Assembly: GCF_042100115.1 (NCBI RefSeq)
Contig: NC_091277.1
Location: 1,674,001 to 1,738,000 of the forward strand
DNA from: Alternaria dauci
Taxonomy: Eukaryota; Ascomycota; Dothideomycetes; Pleosporales; Pleosporaceae
Direction: 5' to 3'
Length of the DNA: 64,000 nucleotides
Part shown: positions 11,401-22,792 of the stretch, piece after piece
How the letters are laid out: the number at the start of each line of letters is the position of its first letter
Numbering within the stretch: position 1 is the stretch's first letter
Program-made: the position numbers and the translations under genes
Notes under the pieces: generated by a model
Database searches by the model: none
Told to the model about the DNA's origin: nothing
What the model saw: the letters and a program-made list of their open reading frames with translations, nothing else

Positions 11401-13326
11401 TCCGAACCCTGCATGCCCGAATTTTCGCGCATTGGCGACGTGGACGTTCCGCTTGCTGCTGTATTCGAGTCTAGAGTACGAGACTTCAGCCTAGACGTCA
11501 TCTCTCCTTACACAGCGAACCCCATTGGTATCATCCGGCTATCGTTAGAGCCTTCCTCTGCGGAGGCACCCTCTACTACGCTAAAGTTCAATGTTGGCAT
11601 GCATGAACTTGTTGGGTTTCCAGAACGAGAAGGCACTCAAGTGCATGCCGTACTCTTCGTACCTGGTATCTCTGATGAGAGCGGAGCGACGACCACAACC
11701 TGGATCACCGATTTCAACGAAGGGCCAATCCGCTTTGAGAGTGTACACAGCATGAGCCTTCCCTACCCAAGCCCGCGTGAGACTTTTCTTCGTATCTCCA
11801 TCTTCGCAAAGGTCACCGACATCCACCTCGATAAACTTCTGAGCTGGGATGATATGCGCGACTCTGCAGAGAAGCCCAAGCAAAAGCGTCGTCATGCACG
11901 ATTGCCAGAGTCGGAGTTCTACACAGAGGACACGCATGACATCTTCTCGCGTATTCAGATACAAGAAATCACCGACGACGGGACCTACCAGCCCGTCGAG
12001 GTAACACAAAGTAACGTTACAGATGCTGGGGTGTATCAACTTCACCAAGGTCTTGCGCGTCGCATTGTTGTGAATCTCACACACACCTCTGGGGATACGA
12101 TACAATGGGAAGATGTAAAGTCAGTACGCATGGGCCACATCCGAATGGTCGATGCAGCTGGCAACAGTCCCAACTATGGCTCACCCGTGAAGGAGGTGCC
12201 TGTCGATCTCATCTCCCCACCCGTCATCAGGAAGAATGCCGATGGCACCACGAATGTTAAATTCGTAGGACGATGGGACAGCACGGCTCACGCGTCACAG
12301 ATACTAGATCGCGCGACGAAGGACAACTTCCGCGTGAAGGTCACGCTCCTCTTCGACGTCACATCTTCCAAGCTCATCGAACCGATGTCCTTCTCTTTCG
12401 ACCTCTTTGTACAGATTCGAGGCCGCTCTTATATGCGCCAAGGGTCCCTCTTCTCTTTGGCCAGTATCTGGAATACCGTAAAAGTCGTTCACTCGACAGT
12501 AGGAATCTTCAATGTCGCAATCCGGCCCACATCCGTCAAGCGTGCGACAGACCTCTGGCGCATGAACACGAAAGACGACTATGTAAAGGGCGAAGAACAG
12601 CTTTCGGGCTGGACACCGCGCGGTGTCTCTTTGGTGCGCGACTTCATTGATGCTGAAAAGCGCCGCGCTCGCATTGCAGACATAGAAACAGCGCGTTCCG
12701 TCTTGTCGTCAAAGGCACTGAGCATACCTGCTTCCGCACTTGCTTCCAACAAGGACAAGCCCTTGGAAGACGCTCAGATAGCGCTTCTGCAACGCATGAT
12801 CTCGCTCTGGAAGACCAAGAAAGCCCCTGCAGAAATCATACTCAACCCGACGAACCTTGAGCCACCCGTCAACGGCGCCGCCTTCGCGTCACGCTCTTCT
12901 TCTCCGTCGCCAAACCCAACACCCAGCTTAACAGCTACCGTCCGCTTCATCAGCAAAAATCCAAATCTCATGAAAGCGTCCTACCTCCTCACGCCAGACC
13001 CAACGAACACGCGCTGGATCCGGCGGTACGTCGAGCTGCGGAAGCCTTATCTCCACATCTACTCAGCAGATGGCGACGAAATCAATGCCATCAATATCAG
13101 CACCGCGCGCATCGATCATTCGCCGCAGATTGCGAAGCTGCTTGGCGGCGGACAGCAAAGTAACGGACAAGGAAATGCTGGTGTGCACAAGGACGTTGTC
13201 TTTGCTGTCTTTGCCAGGAGCAATACGTACATCTTCCGAGCAAGAAGTGAGAGAGAAAAAATTGAGTGGATATTGCGATTGGACCAAAGTTACTTCAGCA
13301 GCGAGGGTAGTGACGCGTCGTCGTGA
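8411..13326 (+). CDS. uncA: Kinesin-3 motor protein (Unc104/KIF1, UncA type)
   Basis: Exon 1 is 8411-8471 and exon 2 is 8522-13326; a 50-base intron splits the first beta strand (VVVRCRPFNGRE). The product is 1621 residues. The N-terminal motor domain carries the P-loop GQTGSGKS (108-115), switch I NMNETSSRSH and switch II DLAGSERA, plus the neck. A run of glycines follows at about 385-398, encoded by G-rich DNA at 9623-9650. Coiled-coil segments, an FHA domain (about 480-570), a KIF1-like stalk and a C-terminal PH domain (about 1500-1610) come next. This order is diagnostic of kinesin-3, which carries endosomes and vesicles towards microtubule plus ends; the PH domain binds phosphoinositide lipid. 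The size matches fungal UncA. The rest of the gene is intron-free. Confidence 0.95.
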
Positions 13327-13851
13327 GGGCATAAGAGTGTCTGCTTGGGGGAGTTATATTTAGACACGAAGCACCATGTGAGAGCGTTTTAATTCTTGTG
13401 TCTACGTTGTAAAAAAGTAGGAGATGGTCGATCAGGATGTTGCTCCTGTTCTATTCCTTCTTTGGCGTTGCAGTTGGGCTTTTTTATAGCTTTTCTTGGG
13501 ATACCCAGAGCATACTAGTCGATGCTCGTCTTGCGCGATTATTTAGCGTAGAGATCATATCAATCCAGCTTCTCTGCCGCACGACAATCCTATTCTAGTC
13601 AGCGCTGACGATCTTCATTACCCAGTCTGCTCGACCTGCCGTTCGCAATGATTAGTAGATCCCGCCCCGCTTACTCCTAGAACCCCTCATACACGACTTC
13701 CCGAGGCTAACCTTGGGATCGACACAACTTACTTGAACAACACTACGGCCTCCAATGCATAACTTAAAAAGCACAATAAATCTCGTGTTCCAGCCTTGAG
13801 TCATTTGCATAGTTGGACCTGAGAGACAAAGAAAGCAGAGATCGTCGCAAC
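13327..13851. other. Intergenic, 525 bases
   Basis: This holds the 3' end of the kinesin gene and the promoter of the phosphotransferase gene. No gene or repeat is seen. Confidence 0.5.
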
Positions 13852-15186
13852 ATGGCTGATACACAGAAAGAGGATACGCAGCATAAGCTGGATGAGGCGA
13901 AGCTTGGATCGTTTCTACAGCGAGAGATACCCAATCTGCAGACACCTGTGATATCGACGAAGATTGGATATGGGCAAAGTAACCCAACATACTTTGTCGA
14001 CGATGCTGCCGGCACACGCTATATTCTCCGGAAGAAACCCAGCGGGACTATCATCTCACCTGTAGCGCACCAAATCGATCGAGAATACAAAGTGTTGGAA
14101 GCACTTGGAACAGTGGAAGGTTTCCCCGTTCCAAAAGTATACTGTCTGTGTATGGATGCTTGAATCATTGGAACTGCTTTCTACGCACGTCCCATCCTAA
14201 TCCTGTTTTCCATCTCTTCCATCTAACATGTTCTCTAAAACAGATCATGGAGTTTGTCAGAGGCCGCATAATCACAGACCCTAATCTCTCCACGCTTCCT
14301 CTCTCAGACCGCCGCGCCGCGTGGAAATCCGTCATATCCACCCTGGCCTGGCTTCATTCCATCGACCCCGACACCATCGGTCTATCCTCGTATGGCAAGA
14401 AAACCGACTTCTACGCCCGCCACTGCAACACCTTCTCGCGTATCGAAGCTCAGCAAGCCCAGGTCCGCGATGTCGCTACCGGCCGTCAACTCGGTCGCGC
14501 ACATCCCGAGTTCGACAAGCTTGTGGCTTACATACGAAGTCATCTGCCCAGCGAGCGCACTTGCATTATCCATGGGGACTACAAGTTTGATAATATCATT
14601 CTGCATCCCACGGAGCCCAGAGTTATTGCTGTGCTAGATTGGGAGTTGAGCACGCTGGGTCATCCGCTCATGGATATTGTGTACTTGACTGATCCGTATT
14701 GGAACCGGGTTAGTAAGGTTGCAATTCCTGGAGGGCCTACGGCGCAGCAGGTAGAGGGGGCTGATCAGGGAGGTGATGTTTATGATGAAGAGAATCTAGC
14801 GAAGAATGGGTTGCCGAGGATGGGAGAGCTATTAGATGTTTATGCGAAGAAGGTAGGCTGGGATCCCAGAGGGGATAAATGGGATATTGCGAGGGTTTTT
14901 CATCTGATGAGAGTAAGTATCTGGGCCTGTGTTGTCTTGTTCTTGTATAGTGAGGCGCATTTGGTTCAACGCTACGATCAAAGGCTCGAAAGCAGAGAAA
15001 CGGATTATGCCAACACTACTCTAGGCTGGTGTGATAAGCCACGGTATCCAAGCAAGGGCCATCAGTGGTCAAGCCAGCAGCTTTTTCCCCCACGTATACT
15101 TTGAAAAAACCAAACAAGGACTGGAGGAAGCGCTGCGAATAGTGAGACAGATGGAAGATCAAGAGACACCAAAGAGCTCGCTGTAG
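13852..15186 (+). CDS. ACAD10/11-type aminoglycoside-phosphotransferase-fold kinase, with in-frame TGA
   Basis: The homology-guided exons are 13852-14184, 14244-14912 and 15025-15186 (387 residues plus one internal stop). The APH-fold signs are IGYGQSNPTYFV, YILRKKP (ATP-binding Lys), IMEFVRGRI hinge, the catalytic loop IHGDYKFDNI, the metal-binding LDWELSTLGHPLMD and the C-terminal VISHGIQARAISGQASS. In animals this kinase is fused to an acyl-CoA dehydrogenase (ACAD10/11) that handles 4-hydroxy fatty acids; here it stands alone. Codon 14161-14163 is TGA inside a conserved stretch (CLCMDA-stop-IIGTAFY), and the first intron would need a GC donor at 14185. A GT donor at 14137 (107-base intron 14137-14243) would remove both in frame, leaving 371 residues without the 16-codon strand before the hinge. 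It is either a decaying gene or one that uses the upstream donor. Confidence 0.78.
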
Positions 15187-16577
15187 AATCATCGACGTCA
15201 TGATCCATCGACCTTTATCCGCATCACAACTACCACACACCAAGCGTCTCGAAGCGCCGGTCGACCTTAGAAGTCCCTAGGTACCATACAACACGCATAC
15301 ACCGATCTACATCTCCACCTTCCCCATTTCCCCCGTCGACTCTCCATCCTCCATACACTCCAACCCCACTGTGCTGTTAGAGACGTACTCCACCCAGTCC
15401 ACTCAATGAACGTCTCTTCTTTCTCGCCAAGCCCCGCATCGCATCTCATCCGGTCGCGGCATGCACACGCATTGCAACAACGCAACCCTTTTCCGTTGCA
15501 CTCCGATATGCATCGCGGTTCCCAATCGCACCTTGCCCGTGATTCAGATCTGAATAGACCAAGCCTTCCCATGAATCACCAAGACATTTTTTTCACAAAT
15601 CAAGTTCCAACCAAGACCGTCTTGGCTTCGGTGCATCAAACAAAAGATGTCGGCGCGGTGTAATGCACAGACTATGTACGGAAGTTTCCCCGTCCCCCAC
15701 CCCTTGCTCTGGTCCACCATTGGCTAAAAAGGGGAGATAGATACATGTCAGAGATGATGGAGTTCCGCCAAGGTAGCCAAGCTTTGTGCAATCATTCTCG
15801 GAGGTCGGAGTTTGTAATGCTGACGTGGCCACTACGATGTGAGACTGTTGAGGTGTTTCATCTCTTCATGCAGTGTGTAATCTGCCGTTTTGGTTGTCTG
15901 TGATTATCTGTATGCTGGTCAACCCTGTCTTGAGGAGAGTGGGAGTGGACAAGGGATCTTGATTACTGAGAGAGTTGAGGATTCCAAGGTTGGATCATGG
16001 TCCATGGAGAAGAGCTGCAAAAATGAGCATGATGGACAATAGAGAAAGCACCAAGATTGGTGGGAAAGAGCAACAAACGCGCGCATGCATTCGAACTTTT
16101 TTTGTGGATCTATGAATTGGACGCTCTATATGCCCATCAAAGTGCAGTGCGCAAATTGAAATCATTGCCCGTGTTATCTGTTGCCCCTTCCCGATTTTAC
16201 GCCGACGCTATGCAAAAGCTGATAGGAAAAAGATAGACTTGAAATACAAAGAGTGAGATTGAGATGGTGCCCTACAAGTTGTTCTGTTGTCGCGCCCTAG
16301 GTCTAATGCTTGGAATGGATGGTGGAGTGTGATCTATAAGGGCAGAAGCGTTGAGACCGGCTGTCGGCTTCTGGGAGAAGACAATAAGCTGTGGCGAGAA
16401 GAGAGAGGATGTAACAAGGGGTACAAAGGAGCGTGATGCTTTTAGCTCACGTGTGGCGTATACGTGGTTGTATAACGAGTGAGAGAACCAGACTGGAAGA
16501 GAAAATGCCGTGAAAACAAGTTGACAGCGAAGACGGCATGGAGCAAGCGATAGTGTCGAGACCACTGGATTTGGCGA
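15187..16577. other. Intergenic, 1391 bases, convergent gene ends
   Basis: This lies between the stops of the phosphotransferase and transporter genes. It is unusually long for a convergent pair. Open frames are short and overlap on both strands. I find no repeat, RNA gene or protein motif. Confidence 0.45.
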
Positions 16578-18407
16578 CTAGTGATCGGCAATGTCTTCGT
16601 CCATACCAGGATAGATGATATCTGCGACGTAGACGGCCTGGACGTGTTTGAACAGGACGAAGAACCACATCGTGATGACAGCGATGGTAAGACCATTGCC
16701 AACATAGAGGACCGTTTCATCTTTTAGGGAGTTGCCGATGGAGATGGTAGCGATGACGAAACCGGTGTTGGGAAAGACCATGGCCCACCATCCGAGATGA
16801 AAGTATACAGCCCAGGAGTTGATGACCTGAAAATGATGTTAGCGATTGATAGGGATGCAGTGTAGTGGCAGACTTACAGCAACAAGCGTGACCATGAAGA
16901 ACCACATAGCCAATACCCAAAGGAAGAGCGCGACAACTAGAGCCAGGGTCCTGAGTAGCCTGGCATCGATGAGGCCGTCTCCCTGCAAGTCGAAGTCGTC
17001 GGGGAGAGCGTTGGCCATACCAATCAAGGCCAAGCAGGTGAAAGAAGGCGGGCCGACAGCGATGAACATGGCTCCTCGATGCTCACGATCGGGGTATCCG
17101 ACCTGCATTAGGCGGCCGATGTAATGCGCGTACATAAGAATAGCTACCGTGAATCCAAGACCCTGGCATCCGAGCCCTGCAACCAGAATCGGCATTCTGG
17201 CAGACACGGGCTGTGAAGCGGCAATGGTCGATGCAATCGTACCCGCAAGCATGATTGGGAAGATGGGTAGAAGCCACGAAGGCATGAAGCTGGTGAGCTT
17301 GTATGTATGGCAGCAAAAGAGGAACGAGTATTGGAAGCTAGCCAGGCAGAAAGTGACGAAGGTGTAGGCCCAGAACGCAACCGCCATCGTGGTGACTGCC
17401 CAAGCTCGGTTCGGATGATCGATTTCGTAAGCCTCTATGACGTATTTCTGAGTTCCGGTGATGATTGTAGCAATAGAGAGGAAGAAGGGACCGAGGAAGA
17501 GGCCTTCACGTTCGTGGGTGATAGAGGCCTTGAAGGATCCGGCATACTTGGTGAAGCGAAGGATCATGGTCATTGTTACTGCAGTAAACAGCATGAGGTT
17601 GAGAATGTAGAAAACGGCGCCGATGGTGATGAGACCGGGGAAGGCATGGGGCTGGTTAGCGATAAGCGTACCGAGACCACCCGTGGCCATCGTCAGAGTG
17701 TAGTTGGCCCATGTGTAGTGCTTGATTCGCTCTCCGAAAGTAAGATATGGCTGGTTGGGGTCCTTTTTGCCAGGAATCTTGGTGTGCTTGTCCCATCCGG
17801 AGTGGCCATCGTCGTGCTTGTGCTTCTCGAGATCGATGTCGTCCATTGGTGGTGGTGGGGACTGGGGAGCTGGGTCTCTGAAGGGGTTCTCTGGTTGTTG
17901 TGGCCTTTCCTTCGTATCGATGCGGTATCCATTTGCATCCACTGGACCGGGGAAGTAGCCTGCATCAGATGCGTACATTGGCGCAGGTGTATGTCCTTCT
18001 GGCGTGTTGTTTGCCCATGTGTTGGTGCGAATGGTCTCTCCAGACTGGAAGGGGAACTGGCTCTGTTGAGGTGCAACAGGTTGAGGCTGGTACTGGTTTG
18101 TTTGTAGCTGCTGCTGCTGCTGAGGATTGGACAAGCGGGAGTAGTTGTTGACATCCCGGCTCAACTGAGGTGAGTGTTGAGACTGACGAGGTCCCGAAGG
18201 CAGTCCATATTGTCCTTGCTGCTGGGGGGTCTGCATACGAGGACCTGAAGGTAGGCCATACTGGCCTAGTTGCTGTGGCTGAGGGGAATATTGGGGTTGT
18301 TGTTGCTGTTGGTCAGAAGCGAGAGGAAATCGGCCATTTTCGAAATTGGGGCTGAAGTTATCCTTTGTGCCAAAGGACAAACCCTCTGGTTGGTAGCGAG
18401 TATCCAT
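16578..18407 (-). CDS. TDT-family transporter (malate/C4-dicarboxylate or sulfite type)
   Basis: Exons 16878-18407 and 16578-16826, with a 51-base intron (GTAAGT...CAG), give 592 residues. Residues 1 to about 220 are a cytosolic Gln/Pro-rich tail in which GQYGLPSGPR occurs twice (48-57 and 65-74). From HYTWANYTLTMATGG onward there are about ten membrane segments typical of the tellurite-resistance/dicarboxylate transporter (TDT) family, such as S. pombe Mae1 and yeast Ssu1. FHLGWWAMVFPNTGF in exon 2 is the conserved late helix. It probably moves malate or another anion across the plasma membrane; the substrate cannot be read from sequence. The long N-terminal tail is not usual in Mae1 or Ssu1 and is likely regulatory (inference). 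Start at 18407 is the only ATG before the Gln-rich tail. Confidence 0.85.
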
Positions 18408-20951
18408 TGTGAAGTGAAAGAATAGGTGGCCTGCACCGTAAGAAGACTAAAAGATGGACGTGACAGCAGATAAAGGAAATAAACAGAAAGAAACTATGGC
18501 CACAAAACGCGCAATATGGACCAGTATTGACCTGCACGGAGCAATTTGATAGAAACCCAAGAGGCGATGCTCGGGATTACACCAGTGTATTGACACGCGC
18601 CGAGCGGGATCAACATGGGCCTGTCTCTTTACTATCGGTCCTGTTTCGAACGGCGTGCCAACCTAGTGCCAAAGGCCACTGACAGCTAGTCAGGGAGGCT
18701 CCCAGGAGTGATGGTGGGATCTCAGAGTGCTTGGCGAGGACGAAGTGTTGCGTACATTCCCCTAGTATCCACATCAAAGCGTCGAATGAGCTCCGGGCTG
18801 CAGCCAACGCACGTACTTCTAGATAACGACCTGAGGTCGTCTTCGCTTCATCTAGTCCCAGGAATGGAAACTCTTCCTTGGCAGTGCACAACACGCCAAG
18901 ATGTTTGATCTAGCTTCCGTCTTTTAGCGCATTCAAGATGAATGCTTGTCGCATTCTTTGATCTGCACCGTGGCTATGTTGCTTGCGTACTTTGTGGATA
19001 ACATAACTTTTTCTATGCCGGTCGATTTTCGTCTGTTGAGTCCACACAGTCTTGACGTTGTGATTCTCACGTAGTATGCGTATACGGGGGTGTCCTTTCT
19101 TACTCCATGTCTGTCATATGAAAACATCTTACAACTTCATATGTGTAGGACCTAGAGCCGACCTGGCGCATCGCTTCAAGGGCAACAGGGCCGAATCACT
19201 CTGACACGGCTTCGGCTTCGCGCCGCGGAGCAGGGTGAGTCCCTTGGACTTTAAAGAGCCCCTGGCCGGCTGGCTGGCGGTCTCCAATTTGGATCACCAT
19301 GGTACGGTCCGGGATCCTCCGAATTGGGCAGGGTATTTCCTAAGCGCGGAACATGGGCAACGAGAAAATAAGATGCGGCTCAAGCTGTTGAGCGGCGGTG
19401 ATTCGTGGTCCAAAAAGGGGCATTGAAACGGATGACGAAACGCTTAAAGCGGAGCCCGTTGCGTCGGCTTGATGCCAAGCATCCCGCGCAAGACGCACCA
19501 AAAACAAGGGGCCACCGTTTCGCAGCCCGAAGAAGCCACAGCCGCTTACTAGAACAGAGATAAGGTTGAGGGAAGTTTGACACCGGCGGCACTTGATGCT
19601 TGCGTGCGCCCAAACTCGTCCGGGCCAAGATCGTCGCGTCGAAATCTCGAAGTCGTCTCAACAATGCCAGAAACCTTGCCCAAGATCCACTCTGGTGTTT
19701 GACTCTGCTTCGGCCAAGGCTAAGCCTTAGGCAAAAAGCCTATCTTAACCCATCGACTTCTCGAAAAAGCGCCGGGCCCCCACGTGCATTCGAGAAGCCT
19801 GCCTATAGAGTTGATGCTGCCGCGCAAGGTGAGCGCGTACACGCTTGGAGGTTGCTTGTAGATAGAGGATACTTGTTGTCCAACTCGACGTAAACCTTCA
19901 AAGTTTATCATCGCCATGCCGCCGTCATAGGTGGATAAGATGCACTGCTTCGCGTACAGTGGGTCTGTGATGAAGAGATGCTTTCTGGGCGTGGGCGGTG
20001 CATTCTCAACGCCTTCTCGACTTCATGCCACCAGTCGGACCGTGATCCAGTGTTCGGGGCAGTGCTGTGGATGCGTCGATGACGCGCAGAGCCCAACGTT
20101 GATGCAAATTGTGAATGATTAGAGGCAAGGGATGTGAAGATAGTCGACAAGGCAAGAGCTGCCAGATGATGATAATCTGCACCTGGGCATGAGGCTGAAC
20201 GCTAAAAAGCGGGCTGCGCCGTGCATTTGCCAAGAAGAGCATGGGGCACTTTTTCACATGTCAACCTTGGAACATCGCTCTGGCCACAACATGCACCTCG
20301 TTGCTTGCGGGCGAACAGGACGGCGCGTCGCGGAGCACTGCGGAAGAGTCAAGAGTTCGCCAAGCTGATATCGATGTGATATGGCCTTTGTTGCACATAA
20401 ATTGCGCTCAGCATGTCTTCGCAGTGCTCTTGTGCTGCGGCACTGGACGACATCGACCGCTGATTACTTTTCAAATATACAAGTGTGTCGCAGAACCGTA
20501 GTGCCTTGGAGTGAAGCGCTTGTGCGTGTGGGTGATTTCAGCATGTGTTGTCTTCCAAGTAACGCTGTTCAAGTCTCGTATCCAATGTGATCCAACGTAA
20601 TACCTGCCCAGAGAACGCCCAAGAACACCTGGCTTACTGCCAGAAAATCTTTTCCTTTGTTCAGTGTTTGCCCACAGCGATAGATCTTCATCTTGGCTCA
20701 GATCGATCGCACATCGCTGTCCCTCTTGCACTCGGCGAGCCTTGTCGCCTTGCACTCCTGAGAATCCTGCAATATCCACATTGTGGCCTCGGCTCAAACA
20801 CGAAACAACCATAAATCAAAGTGAGAACGGCCCCTGTAGAGATCAATATATGGCTATTACTTGTACCATGCCTTCCTGGTTACCAGTAAAGTAGCGATTA
20901 ATAGCAGTAGATCAAAGATGGAATCTAGACCGTGTTGTCGTCTCTGACATT
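18408..20951. other. Gene-free gap, 2544 bases
   Basis: This holds the transporter promoter and the region beyond the Nudix gene. I looked for spliced coding segments on both strands and found none with a recognisable motif. All open frames are shorter than about 115 codons and overlap each other. There is no obvious AT-rich, RIP-like stretch and no terminal repeat. Confidence 0.4.
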
Positions 20952-22093
20952 CTACATCTTACTCGCTTCCCTGAGCACCTCTCGGGTCAATACTTCGCCT
21001 TTCTTTCTCACCTCGCCAAGTCTACCCATCTTCAGCAGCCTTCCCATCATCTCCTCGTCTCCGTGATGGCTGTTGTGCTCAAACTCGGGCTCTTCGCCAT
21101 ATGCTACTCTGGCTGCATCCACTAGTATCCTAGCTGTCATGCCGAAGACTCTGAACGTCGTGAGGGTGTCGAGCCCGCTAGGTTCCGGCCTCGGATCATC
21201 CCCGTCTAGTAGTTTCTGGTGCGACGAGGGTTCTGGTGAAGATGGTGGAGATGATCGCGAGGGATTACGTAGCAGAGATGGAGACCGGGGAGGCCGTGGC
21301 ATGTAGAAGTTGTGCATCCGCCAGCGCGATTCGTGCCAGTCTGTCCAAGAACCGCGATACCACTTTTCAGGCCTGCCGTCTTTTTGAACTGGAGGTGGAC
21401 CCTCCCCCTCCCACTCCTTGCGCAAGAAATTATGAAAAGGCGCCGTAAAGACAGCAGCGACTTCTCTGGGATCGAGTCGCGGTATAAGTTTCTCTTCGAC
21501 AGAAAGGCCATTGGGCTTGGAGGAAGCAGATATGTCCGACGAAGCGTGGGTAGGACGCAGGAAGGCAACGCAGGGCCGTACCGCAAGCTCTGTCTTGGCC
21601 AGATTTGCGGGAAGTTCGCACAGGTGTTCGACGGTAAAGCCCCGAAGTTTCTCTTCGTTCATAGGAAGGCCGATTTCTTCATCAGCCTCGCGACGCGCGA
21701 CGTCCCATGGAGATTCGTCGAGTGTGTCAGCTTTGCCTGCGCCGTGTCAGCGGGCAACTCTGATGTCATGCGCGCCCATGGCTTCTGAGCAAGTACCTCC
21801 AGGCAGCGCAGCTTGTCCTGCGTAGTTGCGCAACTGCGCGCTTCGCATTGTGAGCACCACCTTGAGCTCGCCATGACGGTCCGGAAAGAGCAATATGAGG
21901 ACGGCGGCGCGCCTAGTAAGGGGACAGTTGTACCACTGCGGAGGCGGGGGCGTGTATGTGCGGAGGCGGTCCAGTGCGCGCTGTCCAGGTAATTAGCACA
22001 TGGCAGAAGAAGCGGGCTATGACGTGATGAAAGGAGCGGAAGCTTCGAGCGCCGAAGGCACAGACGTACAACTGATCTTTGGGAAAGCGCCAT
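20952..22093 (-). CDS. Nudix hydrolase, CoA-diphosphatase (Pcd1)-like
   Basis: Three exons, 22070-22093, 21797-21980 and 20952-21736, give 330 residues (introns of 89 and 60 bases). The Nudix box is split by intron 2 and reads LPGGKADTLDESPWDVARREADEEIG, with the catalytic READEE. Before it, VVLTMRSAQLRNYAGQAA matches the upstream signature of CoA-type Nudix enzymes. Yeast Pcd1 cleaves CoA and oxidised CoA to 3',5'-ADP and acyl-phosphopantetheine in peroxisomes. No clear peroxisomal targeting tripeptide is visible (the C terminus is SKM). The first exon of only 24 bases (MALSQRSV) joins RALDRLRTYTPPPPQ, the usual family N terminus. Reading straight through instead gives an unrelated basic peptide. 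A large Pro/Ser-rich insertion lies in the C-terminal half. Confidence 0.83.
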
Positions 22094-22792
22094 GCTCACA
22101 ATGGCTTTGCTTTGGGCGAGCCATGCCGTCGGTCTCATGAGGCTGCGCGTGCGTCGGAGACTCAGTGGGGGGCTGAGGGCCGAGGTTATCGATACGCGGT
22201 GGCATGCATGAACCTCGTGGCAGCCGCGAGAGCCTCCCGCACCCTAAATAGATGCCGTGCGGAGACACTACGTATTGCACGCCCACAGCCGACAGACAAC
22301 CATCGTTGTTCAATCACCCAGTATCGCAGCAGAGGAAGACCATGTTCAGTAACTTGCATGCAATTGAATCGCATCTCTATATGACAGGAAACTCCCAATC
22401 GTTATCATCGACATGCGTGGCATCGGAAAAGTGCTACACCTCCCACAGCGTGAGCATGCGTTGACGACGTGCAGCAGATCCTCGAGAACATAGGAAAGTA
22501 GCATGAAATTGCAGAAAAAGACCCATCCGTCAACTAAGCATCCTGCGTCTATCATATGCAGACATTCTTTTAGGGAAATCATTTCGCACATGAGAGACCA
22601 ACGCCAAGATGCCGCGATGTATAGACGATCACTCGTCCTACCTCGAACCACTTTTGAACCGGACCAAACAGAGAGAACACCTGGCCGTGCAGGTGTCCTC
22701 GTATTAGAAGATCACCGCCTCTATCCAATGCACCACTGAAGCGTTAGTGGGCAGAGTGAGGCGGCGACGAGAAGATAGCAGTGCACAACTTC
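22094..22792. other. Intergenic, 699 bases
   Basis: This contains the promoter of the Nudix gene and the 3' region of the eIF4A gene. Nothing further is recognised. Confidence 0.5.

Noticed and set aside
17307..18107. 266-codon open frame on the plus strand
   Set aside because: Antisense shadow of the Gln/Pro-rich tail and first helices of the transporter.
18408..20951. Transposon remnant or RIP-mutated DNA
   Set aside because: No terminal repeats, no transposase motif and no strong AT bias that I can see by eye.
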